From the NCBI RefSeq assembly GCF_019802055.1, contig NZ_JAHVHW010000007.1, positions 1,017,403 to 1,081,402 of the forward strand: DNA of 64,000 nt. The letters are read 5' to 3'. Below are positions 46,813 to 55,133 of this stretch, piece by piece (within the stretch, counting starts at the first letter, position 1; each line of letters starts with the position of its first letter). The notes below the pieces were generated by a model. It saw nothing but the letters and a program-made list of their open reading frames with translations, was not told where the DNA came from and made no database searches. This DNA is from Ferrimonas balearica (GTDB taxonomy: Bacteria; Pseudomonadota; Gammaproteobacteria; Enterobacterales; Shewanellaceae). The position numbers and the translations under genes are program-made.

Positions 46813-49170
46813 ATGATGATGACGAACCAAAACTACAAATTGGCCATGCTGGCGACGGTGGTTGCTGCAGCCCTATCGGGATGTTCCGATGGGAAAGATG
46901 GTGCGCCTGGGGCACCTGGAGAATCTGCTCCTATCCTGGCGGGCAGTGCCACCGAATTGAATGTGGAAGTTGAACAGATTGCGCTGGGGCAGGATTCCAC
47001 CCTGACTTTCAGAGTGACCAACGAAGAGGATCTGGCTGTCGCTGGTCTGGATAAATTTGGCTTTATTCTTTCAGGGTTAGAGCCGGGCCAGGAGGGTGAC
47101 GCCAACAGCTGGAAACTGCTCTCCTCTGAGACCTGTCCCGCGTCCAGATACTCTCAGTGCGGCGAACTGGTCGACAACAAGGACGGTACCTACCGCTACC
47201 GGTTTGAGAAAGACCTCTCTGCCGCGGACGCCTTTGAGTTAACCGACAGCAAGACGCTGCGCCTGGTGGTTCGCACCGGGGGGGAATCCGTAGGCGCTTC
47301 AGAAGTCCCTTATGCCAACGCGATCCACGATTTCCGTCTGGATGGTGCCGAGATTGAGTACAGCAAAAATGTGGTTACCGCTGAGAACTGCACAAGCTGC
47401 CACGATGATTTGGCGTTCCATGGTGGAAAATACACCGAAGTGGAAACCTGCGTGGCGTGCCATGCGGATAACAAAGTCAGTGAAGACGCCGTCTTCCCGA
47501 TTCTGGCTCATGAGGTTCATATCGGCGTAATTTCAGCGCCGGTTGGTGGCTGTGACAACTGCCACAGCGATACCGGACTGGCACAAGATTTTGCGAACTG
47601 GAAAACGGTACCGACGGCAGAGACCTGCTCGGTTTGCCACCAGGATGTGAACTTTGAATCGGGTGAGAACCACATCGGGGGGGCCCGCGAAGACAACAGC
47701 ACCTGTGCCATGTGCCACAGCGAGTCTGATATTGAGATGAAGCACCTCTCCACCTACCAGGGCCAGACCTCGCGTCGTGAAAATCTGCACCTGACTGTGG
47801 TGGATGCCAGGATGGTGGATGCGCCACAAGCCCAGGAGAACATCGACTCTGGCCGTGACACCGACAAAACCGGTTACGTACAGCTCACCGTGGATATCCT
47901 CGATAAAGATGGTCAGTCCCTGAATCTGCAATTGGATAAGGCGGACTTCTTCTACTACTCCGAGTTCTACATCAACTGGGGTGGTCAGGATATGGGCATG
48001 CAACGGGGCAAGATTCTGCGCGTGTTCACCAACAAAGAGGAGACGCTGGACTCCGATTACGTGGCCAAGCCGGTACTGCTGAGCTTTGCAGATGGCCAAT
48101 CGACCTACGAGATCGGCCCCTTTGATCTGGAAGACACCTTTGAGGGTGACCTGAATGATTCCTACGGCATGGTGACCCCTCGTATCTGGTTCTGTATGGA
48201 CGCTAAGGGCGAGAAGATTGAATCCTGCTCTGAAACCTCCAGTGTTTGGGGACAAGGTGCCGCAGGCTACAACTGGCTGCACTTCTTTGATAAGCAGGGC
48301 ATGCTGGACGAGCGCCCACGTCGTCAGGTGGTGACCAATGAGAAGTGTGGTTCCTGCCACGGCATGACCGAGCGTGAGAGCGACGGCATGGCGCAGATGA
48401 CGCTCAACTGCCGCTCCTGTCACCCGGTCACCAAGACCGACTTCTTCGGAACGACTTGCGCTTCCGGTTCGGTAGACAGTGATGGTGATGGTCAGTTGGA
48501 CGAGCAGGTCATGCTCAAGAGCATCGCCCCGCGCGGTGAGCGGGACTGGACCACGGCCTCTAATGCGGCAGAAGAGTGTGTGGCTTGCCACAACGCCAAC
48601 AACCCGCCGACCCAGGTGATTCGGGACTCCCACACCAAACAGGGTGATGCGGATTATATTGAACAGCTGACCATGAGCCACCCTGACCACAAGGTATGGA
48701 TCCACGCCATGCACGCCAACAACCGGGCTAACCAGGGTGGCGAAGGCTGGGTGCGTAATGTGGAGTACTCTGCTGATCTGGCGAACTGCGTTAAGTGCCA
48801 CGAAGGGGACAGTTTCGACGCCAAGTATCTGGTGGGTCGTAAACCTCTGGCACTGGACCTGGATTACATGGACACCTATGACGGCCTTGATCCTGCAAAC
48901 CCTCAAGACGTCAGTGGTAACAAGCGTTTTGCCATCGATGCCGAAGCGGATGCGTATGTCTCACCAACCGCCGCCGTGTGTTTGAGCTGCCATGGTAAGC
49001 GGGCGCCGGAGGCCGGTGAAGACCGTCGCCAGGTGCGCGCCGACGTTGTGGCTCACATGAAGCAGAATGGCGCTCAGTTCGGTGTGACTGAAGGCGAGTA
49101 CACGGGTGAAGAGTCATGCTCAGTCTGTCACGACCTGAGCAACCTTAAACAGGTTCATGGACTGAAATAA
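46813..49170 (+). CDS. Undecaheme outer-membrane lipoprotein cytochrome of the OmcA/MtrC/UndA family
   Basis: 785 residues. Lipoprotein signal with lipobox LSGC (Cys 24). Eleven CXXCH haem sites: residues near 193, 213, 247, 272 and 298 form an N-terminal pentahaem group, and 512, 533, 589, 659, 723 and 769 form a C-terminal six-haem group. Two beta domains (about 45-180 and 320-500) precede each group, the second with a CMDAKGEKIESC pair that may be the family disulfide. Five plus six haems is the arrangement of UndA rather than OmcA or MtrC (ten). Such proteins sit on the cell surface and pass electrons to Fe(III), Mn(IV) or flavins, usually through an MtrAB-type conduit, which is not present here. 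Starts at 46813, 46816 or 46819 are all possible (ATGATGATG after GAAGGG). A terminator follows. Confidence 0.93.
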   Translation: MMMTNQNYKLAMLATVVAAALSGCSDGKDGAPGAPGESAPILAGSATELNVEVEQIALGQDSTLTFRVTNEEDLAVAGLDKFGFILSGLEPGQEGDANSWKLLSSETCPASRYSQCGELVDNKDGTYRYRFEKDLSAADAFELTDSKTLRLVVRTGGESVGASEVPYANAIHDFRLDGAEIEYSKNVVTAENCTSCHDDLAFHGGKYTEVETCVACHADNKVSEDAVFPILAHEVHIGVISAPVGGCDNCHSDTGLAQDFANWKTVPTAETCSVCHQDVNFESGENHIGGAREDNSTCAMCHSESDIEMKHLSTYQGQTSRRENLHLTVVDARMVDAPQAQENIDSGRDTDKTGYVQLTVDILDKDGQSLNLQLDKADFFYYSEFYINWGGQDMGMQRGKILRVFTNKEETLDSDYVAKPVLLSFADGQSTYEIGPFDLEDTFEGDLNDSYGMVTPRIWFCMDAKGEKIESCSETSSVWGQGAAGYNWLHFFDKQGMLDERPRRQVVTNEKCGSCHGMTERESDGMAQMTLNCRSCHPVTKTDFFGTTCASGSVDSDGDGQLDEQVMLKSIAPRGERDWTTASNAAEECVACHNANNPPTQVIRDSHTKQGDADYIEQLTMSHPDHKVWIHAMHANNRANQGGEGWVRNVEYSADLANCVKCHEGDSFDAKYLVGRKPLALDLDYMDTYDGLDPANPQDVSGNKRFAIDAEADAYVSPTAAVCLSCHGKRAPEAGEDRRQVRADVVAHMKQNGAQFGVTEGEYTGEESCSVCHDLSNLKQVHGLK

Positions 49171-49220
49171 GCCGAGTAAAAAGGAGCGCGTTCAGCGCTC
49201 CATTCCCTGCATGAATGTAA

Positions 49221-49250
49221 ACCTCGGACTCATATTCCGAGGTTTTTTTC
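49221..49250 (+). terminator. Intrinsic terminator after the cytochrome gene
   Basis: ACCTCGGA / TCCGAGGT with a short loop, followed by seven T. A second hairpin, GGAGCGC/GCGCTCC, sits at about 49182-49201. Confidence 0.85.
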
Positions 49251-49352
49251 CATGTATCAGTGATTCGAGAACTGGGTCATGCAAAACATGGTTCGCTGCA
49301 AGTATGATTCATTTTCTTTACCCCTTTGTTGTGAATGGCGCTTGGAGGAAGG

Positions 49353-50669
49353 ATGCAGCTATCTCAAAACTTGCAAATCGATGAAGCGCGGCGTGAGCTG
49401 ATCGATGCTCGAGATGGCTCCGTACACCCACTTTCTTTTGCGGAACTGGCGATACTTAAAGAGCTGCATCTGCATTGGGGCGAGGTGGTAGATAAAGACA
49501 GACTGACCGATGTGGGCTGGCCCGGCCGGGTGGTGGCTCAATCCTCATTGACCCAGTGCATAAGCACCTTACGGCGCAAGCTGCAGAGCCACAAAGAGGT
49601 GGAACTCAAGACCATACCTCGTCACGGCTATTGCCTGTGCAGCAGCGAGTGTCAGCGAAATCCGGAAACCCATTCCCATATTGGCCCGGAGCAGAAACCA
49701 CCACCGTATTCCCTGAGCCGGAGCGTGAGTTGGACTCAACTTGGAGCCTGGGCATTAGTGCCTGCCCTATTGATGGTGCTCGTGTTCCTTCACAGCAGCG
49801 GTTTATTCGCCAGGGCGAAGCAGAGGTTGCAGCTTCTGGACGCCCCGCAAGTGGCTGAAGTGGTGGTGGAACCCATTCAGGTGGGTCAAAACACCAACCT
49901 GGCTTATCAGGTTGTATTTGATGTGGACCAGGACATGGAGTCGGTGACACCGCAGCAATTCGTTGCCAATTGGCGTCATGTGGATCAGGTGATGCCTCGG
50001 GCCAATCAGCAGCGAAGTTTCATTAAACAGAGTGCGGACTTTGACTCCATTGCCCTGTGCATGAACTACCAGGATGGTTGTAAAGACCGCATCCCCCTCA
50101 ATCTGGTCAAACGCCACCAGACTCAGCCTCAATTGGACCTGTCCTGGCTGCAGCAAACCAAGCTCAGGATGGAGCAGGTTACCTACAACAAGATCCTGCT
50201 CGATCGCTTTGAAGGCCCCTCGGATGGTTTGACGGAAGAGGTCTATCGAGCCGATGTCTATTACTACGGCGACAGTGACAATGTGGTTCGCAGTGATATG
50301 CGATTCTCACTGGTTTTTGAGTCCGATAACCGGGGCAAAGTGATCGTGGCTGCCTGTTTTACCGATGCGGTGAATTGGGATACCAGCATGAGATATGAGT
50401 TCTCTGGTTCCTTTAATGCCTATGACTCTCAGGTGGATGGTCGCTTAGTCAGGCGTTTCCAGGTGGATGTGGATAGCCAACAGTTCAATCGTCCCGGAGT
50501 GCTGACCGAAGAGATGGCGGTGATCTACCGCGAGTTGCAGAAGGCGGTGTTGTCTCAGAAGCAGTTAGTACTGCATCAGTTGCAGCAGGATGAAGGCAGC
50601 GGCGTGTGGAGCCTGCCTCTTTGGGGAGACACCATGGTTTGGGCGACTCGAGCTGAACTTAAGCTGTGA
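49353..50669 (+). CDS. ToxR/CadC-like transmembrane transcriptional regulator
   Basis: 438 residues from ATG 49353 (GGAGG four bases upstream; ATG 49335 is possible). An OmpR/PhoB-type winged helix occupies about 5-100: LSFAELAILKELHLHWGEVV, VVAQSSLTQCISTLRRKL and IPRHGYCL. One membrane helix lies near 128-150 (LGAWALVPALLMVLVFLHSSG). The remaining 285 residues are periplasmic with a CMNYQDGC Cys pair that may sense redox. This is the layout of ToxR, CadC and TcpP: DNA-binding in the cytoplasm, sensing outside. Being just downstream of the cytochrome gene, on the same strand but after a terminator, it may control it; that is inference. The sensor domain is not recognised. Confidence 0.85.
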   Translation: MQLSQNLQIDEARRELIDARDGSVHPLSFAELAILKELHLHWGEVVDKDRLTDVGWPGRVVAQSSLTQCISTLRRKLQSHKEVELKTIPRHGYCLCSSECQRNPETHSHIGPEQKPPPYSLSRSVSWTQLGAWALVPALLMVLVFLHSSGLFARAKQRLQLLDAPQVAEVVVEPIQVGQNTNLAYQVVFDVDQDMESVTPQQFVANWRHVDQVMPRANQQRSFIKQSADFDSIALCMNYQDGCKDRIPLNLVKRHQTQPQLDLSWLQQTKLRMEQVTYNKILLDRFEGPSDGLTEEVYRADVYYYGDSDNVVRSDMRFSLVFESDNRGKVIVAACFTDAVNWDTSMRYEFSGSFNAYDSQVDGRLVRRFQVDVDSQQFNRPGVLTEEMAVIYRELQKAVLSQKQLVLHQLQQDEGSGVWSLPLWGDTMVWATRAELKL

Positions 50670-50697
50670 ATCGTTGAGAAGACCTGTCTGGATACCA

Positions 50698-50728
50698 AGC
50701 CCTCGCCATCAAGGTGGGGGCTTTTTTT
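50698..50728 (+). terminator. Intrinsic terminator after the regulator gene
   Basis: AGCCCTCGCC / GGTGGGGGCT (two G-T pairs) with loop ATCAA, then TTTTTTT. Confidence 0.8.
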
Positions 50729-50760
50729 GCGCCTGTTGAACGGAATGGGTTGGTTCGCCG

Positions 50761-50794
50761 AAAACGAACAGGGCGGCCCATGCGGGCCGCCCTG
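50761..50794 (-). terminator. Terminator after sodB
   Basis: CAGGGCGGCCC / GGGCCGCCCTG, an 11-bp perfect stem with loop ATGC; on the minus strand TTCGTTTT follows. A further hairpin GGCTGGC/GCCAGCC is at about 50802-50819. Confidence 0.8.
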
Positions 50795-50839
50795 TGTTAA
50801 GGCTGGCATAAGCCAGCCACAAAACTGCTGGTGTGCCTA

Positions 50840-51421
50840 TCAGGCGAAGTTTTCGTTAACGAAATCCCAGTTCACCAGGTTCCAGAACGCGTCCATGTAG
50901 GTCGGACGAGCGTTGCGGTAATCGATGTAGTAAGCGTGCTCCCACAGGTCAACGGTCAGCAGCGGGGTTACGCCTTCTTCGGTCAGCGGGGTCGCAGCAT
51001 TGCTGGTGTTCACGATGGCCAGAGAGCCGTCAGCTTTTTTCACCAGCCAGGTCCAGGAGGAGCCGAAGTTGTTGATGGCGGAATCGGTGAACTGAGCCTT
51101 GAACGCGTCGAAGGAACCGAAAGCACTGTTGATGGCATCGGCGATGGCGCCGGTTGCTGCACCGCCACCGTTCGGGGACAGGCAGTGCCAGTAGAAGGTG
51201 TGGTTCCAGATCTGGGCTGCGTTGTTGAATACACCGCCGGTGGAGGTCTTGATGATCTCTTCCAGAGACTTATCCGCCATCTCGGTGCCTTCAACCAGGC
51301 CGTTCAGCTTGGTGACGTAAGTCGCGTGGTGCTTGCCGTGGTGGAACTCCAGGGTCTCGGCAGAGATGTGGGGCTCCAGTGCGTCTTTTGCGTACGGCAG
51401 TGCAGGAAGTTCAAACGCCAT
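50840..51421 (-). CDS. sodB: Superoxide dismutase, iron type
   Basis: 193 residues, matching E. coli SodB in length and start (MAFELPALPYAKDALEPHIS). Metal ligands are His27 (EFHHGKHH), a His in WNHTFYW (about 74), and Asp/His in DLWEHAYYIDY (about 157-161). The AAQIWNHTFYW and FGSSWTWLV segments favour iron. It removes superoxide in the cytoplasm. Monocistronic. Expected to be under Fur/RyhB-type control in relatives; I cannot identify the sites. Confidence 0.97.
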   Translation of the reverse strand: MAFELPALPYAKDALEPHISAETLEFHHGKHHATYVTKLNGLVEGTEMADKSLEEIIKTSTGGVFNNAAQIWNHTFYWHCLSPNGGGAATGAIADAINSAFGSFDAFKAQFTDSAINNFGSSWTWLVKKADGSLAIVNTSNAATPLTEEGVTPLLTVDLWEHAYYIDYRNARPTYMDAFWNLVNWDFVNENFA

Positions 51422-51624
51422 TGCTCTTCTCCATTGATATTAGAGGTGTGTTATCCGTGTGCTGGTCGTCATTCTAACGGAGGAAAAGGTGAGGTGCATC
51501 AACTTATATAGCCAGCAAAAAGCAGTTGGTTAAAAATTTAGCCACAGAAATAATGGTGTTTTGTCCACCTGCCTCCTTGGCTTAGAATGGGACCAGGTCC
51601 ACAACCCTAGAGACAAACGAATTC

Positions 51625-51957
51625 ATGGATACCGTAGAAAAGATCAAGAGCCAGATCGCTGAAAACTCTATCATTCTGTATATGAAAGGGTCCCCCAAGC
51701 TGCCCAGCTGTGGCTTCTCCGCCCAGGCAGCCCAGGCGCTGATGAACTGCGGTGAGCAGTTTGCTTACGTTGATATCCTGCAGAATCCTGACATCCGCGC
51801 CGAACTGCCGGCGTATGCCAACTGGCCGACCTTCCCGCAACTGTGGGTAGAAGGTGAGCTGATCGGCGGCTGTGACATCATCATGGAGATGTTCCAGAAG
51901 GGCGAACTGCAGGCACTGATCAAAGAGACCGCAGCCAAAAACGCTGCAGCAGAGTGA
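51625..51957 (+). CDS. grxD: Monothiol glutaredoxin, Grx4 type
   Basis: 110 residues. Active site CGFS with Cys29 (LPSCGFSAQ), cis-Pro loop NWPTFPQLWVEGELIGGCDI (about 69-88). Monothiol glutaredoxins bind a [2Fe-2S] cluster with glutathione and often work with BolA in iron-sulfur trafficking. Monocistronic, divergent from sodB; terminator follows. Confidence 0.97.
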   Translation: MDTVEKIKSQIAENSIILYMKGSPKLPSCGFSAQAAQALMNCGEQFAYVDILQNPDIRAELPAYANWPTFPQLWVEGELIGGCDIIMEMFQKGELQALIKETAAKNAAAE

Positions 51958-51981
51958 TTCCCCTTTCTTAGCGGGAACGAG

Positions 51982-52007
51982 AAACGGCGCCAATGGGCGC
52001 CGTTTTT
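51982..52007. terminator. Bidirectional terminator between grxD and speB
   Basis: AAACGGCGCC / GGCGCCGTTT with loop AATG and T-run, third copy of this stem in the window. Confidence 0.9.
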
Positions 52008-52044
52008 TATTGTGCAGGGAGTGCCAATATCTCAGGCATCCCCA

Positions 52045-52974
52045 TTAAGGCAGAGCCTTCAGACGCACGGCCTGAAGATGCAGCATCTCTGTGGCCAGAG
52101 TGGCGCCGGCCAGGGCGGTCAGATCGGCATGATCGTAGGCGGGAGCGACCTCCACCAGATCCATACCTACGATGTTCAGCCCCTTGAGACCACGGATGAT
52201 CTTCAGAGCTTTATCGGAGTTCAGGCCACCGCATACCGGGGTACCGGTTCCCGGGGCAAAGGCGGGATCCAGACAATCGATGTCGAAGGTGAGGTAGATC
52301 GGCTTGTCGCCCACACGGGCACGAATCGCCTCGACAATGGCGTCGGCGCTCATATCGTTGGCGCTGTCCGCTTCAATCACGGCGTAGCCGTGGTTTTCCC
52401 GGGTGTACTCAGTCCGGATACCGATCTGGATGGAGTGCGCCGGATCCACCAGACCCTCTTTGGGAGCGTGGTAGAACATGGTGCCGTGGTCGTAGCGACC
52501 ACCGGCATGGTAGGTGTCGGTGTGGGCATCAAAATGCACCAGCGCCAACTCCCCATAGTTCGCGGCATGGGCCCGGAGCAGGGGCAGGGTGATGAAGTGA
52601 TCGCCGCCAAAGGTGAGCAGGGTCTTGCCCGCTTTGATCAGTTGGTCGGCGTGCGCGGTAAGACGGGTCATCATCTGCTCGCTGTCACCGCAATCAAACA
52701 CCAGGTCGCCACAGTCCACCATCTTCAACTGCTCGCGCAGATCGAAATCCCAGGGCCAGCGACAGCCCTCCCACGCCAGGTTGACGGAGGCTTTGCGAAT
52801 GGCCTCGGGGCCTTGTCGCGCACCTGAACGACCCGTGGTCGCCAGATCAAAGGGAACGCCGGTGATGACCAGGTCTGCGTCGGATTCCGCAGGACGGAAA
52901 TCCAGCGGTTGGCGCAGAAAGCCAAAGGCGTTGCTGTACAGGGAATAATCAGGATGGTTGGCGAGAGTAGCCAT
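52045..52974 (-). CDS. speB: Agmatinase (agmatine ureohydrolase)
   Basis: 309 residues, ureohydrolase fold. Manganese-binding motifs are [10 protein letters not shown] (about 120), [12 protein letters not shown] (about 143-154) and [24 protein letters not shown] (two parts, about 225-250). It hydrolyses agmatine to putrescine and urea. The size and start match E. coli SpeB. No speA lies beside it, so arginine decarboxylase must be elsewhere. Confidence 0.93.
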   Translation of the reverse strand: MATLANHPDYSLYSNAFGFLRQPLDFRPAESDADLVITGVPFDLATTGRSGARQGPEAIRKASVNLAWEGCRWPWDFDLREQLKMVDCGDLVFDCGDSEQMMTRLTAHADQLIKAGKTLLTFGGDHFITLPLLRAHAANYGELALVHFDAHTDTYHAGGRYDHGTMFYHAPKEGLVDPAHSIQIGIRTEYTRENHGYAVIEADSANDMSADAIVEAIRARVGDKPIYLTFDIDCLDPAFAPGTGTPVCGGLNSDKALKIIRGLKGLNIVGMDLVEVAPAYDHADLTALAGATLATEMLHLQAVRLKALP

Positions 52975-53159
52975 AGTGCTCCAATGAAGAGTATTGAGGT
53001 GGGGTCAGCCCCGTTAGCGTCTCAAGTATTGTCCTTCAGGGATAGCATCTTGTCACTCATTGCGTGAGGCGAACGAGAGAATCTCACCTGTGCAGCTGGA
53101 TTGGACAGGATCGGGATCCGGTCATAAGGTCAAAGAACCTCTCTGATTGGTGACGGCCT

Positions 53160-54275
53160 ATGCGTTGGTTTCCTTTGCTGATACTTCTGTTTGGTTGCAG
53201 TGCCAGCGCACCACCGGTGCCCAGCGTAGAGCCTGAACCCCTGATGCTGACGTCGGAAACCGGCTATCTGGTTGATCGGTTAACCGAGGATCTCAACAGC
53301 GGAAATCAGGACGGGCTGCGGGAGGCGATTCAGCCGCCTCATCCTCTGGCGCAATGGGAACCTGAGTTGAAGAATGATCCCGCCTGGCAGAGCCTGGTGA
53401 ACCAGTGGATCGAGGAGTTGGTGCTTCATGCCGGGGCCGGGGAGTGGCAGTTTCGTCAGCTCAATGTCATCCCATCGGGGTGGCGCGCCGAGTACCGTCT
53501 GGTGCATGAAAACTTTGCCGTGGAGTACTTCTACTTCGACATCGAAGAGGGCCCGGCTGGCCCACGGGTGTCGGACATGGGCAACCACCTGTTCCAGATG
53601 AGTCAGGTGCAACTGATGGACCATCTCTATCACCAGTTGATGCTGGAGTATGGTGAGTCCGAGCAACCCTTTGCCCAGTTTTTTGCGTTCCTTCAACCCT
53701 ATGGTGAGGGCGAGGTCTCCAAGTCGGTGTTTGTGAAAGCCTACCGGGCCCTCCCTGGCGACCTGCAATCCCATTCGCTCACTCGGGAGTTGGTTTTGAG
53801 AGCGCTCAGCGGCAACGAGAGCCAATGGTATACTGGGCTGCCCACCAATATGGTGCATCGGCTCTATGGCGATGATTACCGTTTGATGCAGACCAACACT
53901 TGCCTCTCCAACCTGGATGCGGACTGTCGTGGCATCTTCCAGCGACTGCCCAGCACCCTGAAAAACGACGTGGCGATGCAAACGGAGATGGGGATCCGGG
54001 CACTGCACCGGGGGGAGTTGACCATCGCCGAAGCCCACGTGGACGCGGCGCTGGCTGACAGCAAAGAGTACCTTCCCACCTACTGGCTGAGTTTGCAGGT
54101 GGCGCTGGGGCAGGGGGATTACCCCGATGCCATCGCCAGTCTGGACAGACTCTCACGCCACTTTGATCTGCCGCTGGACAGAGAGATTCTGTTTGAGGTT
54201 TATCCCGACGCCGGAGCACGCTTTCTTGCCTCTTCGGACTTCTACCAGTGGGCCAAAGGGTTGCAGGATGAGTAG
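53160..54275 (+). CDS. Hypothetical lipoprotein with TPR-like C-terminus
   Basis: 371 residues. The start MRWFPLLILLFGCSASAPP carries a lipobox (LLFGC, Cys13). Mid part is mixed and Gln/Glu-rich; the C-terminal third (about 260-371) is helical with ALHRGELTIAEAHVDAALADS and ALGQGDYPDAIASLDRLSRH, which look like two TPR repeats. Probably anchored to a membrane of the envelope, facing the periplasm. Family not recognised. Downstream is another lipoprotein gene after 128 bases. Confidence 0.75.
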   Translation: MRWFPLLILLFGCSASAPPVPSVEPEPLMLTSETGYLVDRLTEDLNSGNQDGLREAIQPPHPLAQWEPELKNDPAWQSLVNQWIEELVLHAGAGEWQFRQLNVIPSGWRAEYRLVHENFAVEYFYFDIEEGPAGPRVSDMGNHLFQMSQVQLMDHLYHQLMLEYGESEQPFAQFFAFLQPYGEGEVSKSVFVKAYRALPGDLQSHSLTRELVLRALSGNESQWYTGLPTNMVHRLYGDDYRLMQTNTCLSNLDADCRGIFQRLPSTLKNDVAMQTEMGIRALHRGELTIAEAHVDAALADSKEYLPTYWLSLQVALGQGDYPDAIASLDRLSRHFDLPLDREILFEVYPDAGARFLASSDFYQWAKGLQDE

Positions 54276-54403
54276 CACCGCGCGGGTGCTTCTTCGCATT
54301 TGATCCGGGTCACAGCTCAGGCGGATTTTACGAAACCCCTTCGACAACCCGGGTTGGGCGCATTACTGTTTTTGTCAGTAGATCAACTGGATGGAGAGGT
54401 TGA

Positions 54404-55072
54404 ATGAATCGCCTTATTAATTCCCCGATTTTGGCGCTCGGCGCGACGATGCTGGTGGCGGGCTGTGCAGCGCCTGATGGCTCAGTGGAGATGGCGGCGC
54501 CACCAGAGCCGGTGGCTTCGGTTCAAACCGCTCCGGTGACTCTGGTGATGGAGTGCGGTGATATCACAGTACCCACCCGTATTGATGGGGAGAGTGCGTG
54601 GCTGTTCCTGCCGGGAGAAACGGTCAGGGCGGAGCATGCGATCTCCGCCTCCGGTGCGCGTTATATCGCAGAGGGGGTAGAGCTTTGGCTGAAAGGCGAG
54701 GAGGGCCTGCTGATCCAGGAGGGACAACCGAACCGCAACTGCACCAACAACCGTCGGGCTGCGATCTGGGAAGGAGCGAAACTGGATGGCATGGACTTTC
54801 GGGGCGCCGGCAATGAGCCGCCCTGGATCCTGGAGTTGTGGTACGACAAACTGGTGCTGAAAACCGGCTATGAACAGGCGCGTCGAGAATGGCCACGCCC
54901 CCAGCCGATCACGCTGGATCGGGCAAGCCGCTTTGACCTGGCGGATGGGGTATCCGTTTTGCTGGAGGGCAAAGCCTGCTCCGACAGCATGAGCGGCGAG
55001 GCGTTTGAAACCACCATCACGATTACCGATGGCGACCGAACCTATCGGGGCTGCGGACGCGCCCTGCATTAA
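54404..55072 (+). CDS. Lipoprotein with MliC-like domain and second beta domain
   Basis: 222 residues. Lipobox VAGC (Cys near 21). About residues 45-110 match the C-type lysozyme inhibitor MliC fold: MECGDITVP, SASGARYIAEGVELWLKGEEGLL and NC. The rest (about 115-222) resembles the C-terminal domain of COG3650-type predicted lipoproteins (AGNEPPWILELWYDKLVLKT, RTYRGCGRALH). MliC domains protect peptidoglycan from host lysozyme. The inhibitor loop residues cannot be verified here. Monocistronic, terminator shared with asnS. Confidence 0.75.
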   Translation: MNRLINSPILALGATMLVAGCAAPDGSVEMAAPPEPVASVQTAPVTLVMECGDITVPTRIDGESAWLFLPGETVRAEHAISASGARYIAEGVELWLKGEEGLLIQEGQPNRNCTNNRRAAIWEGAKLDGMDFRGAGNEPPWILELWYDKLVLKTGYEQARREWPRPQPITLDRASRFDLADGVSVLLEGKACSDSMSGEAFETTITITDGDRTYRGCGRALH

Positions 55073-55089
55073 TGCGGGAACGGAGAATA

Positions 55090-55117
55090 AAAAAGCGCGC
55101 CAATCGGCGCGCTTTTT
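55090..55117. terminator. Bidirectional terminator before asnS stop
   Basis: AAAAAGCGCGCC / GGCGCGCTTTTT with loop AATC, between the lipoprotein gene and convergent asnS. Confidence 0.9.
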
Positions 55118-55133
55118 ATTCACCCGGCCAATC

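Noticed and set aside
46543-46830. 95-codon minus-strand frame overlapping the cytochrome leader
   Set aside because: Overlaps the CCCAAA cluster and the start of the cytochrome gene; composition is not coding-like.
47533-48906. 457-codon open frame antisense to the cytochrome gene
   Set aside because: Shadow of a gene with eleven haem motifs; no independent evidence.
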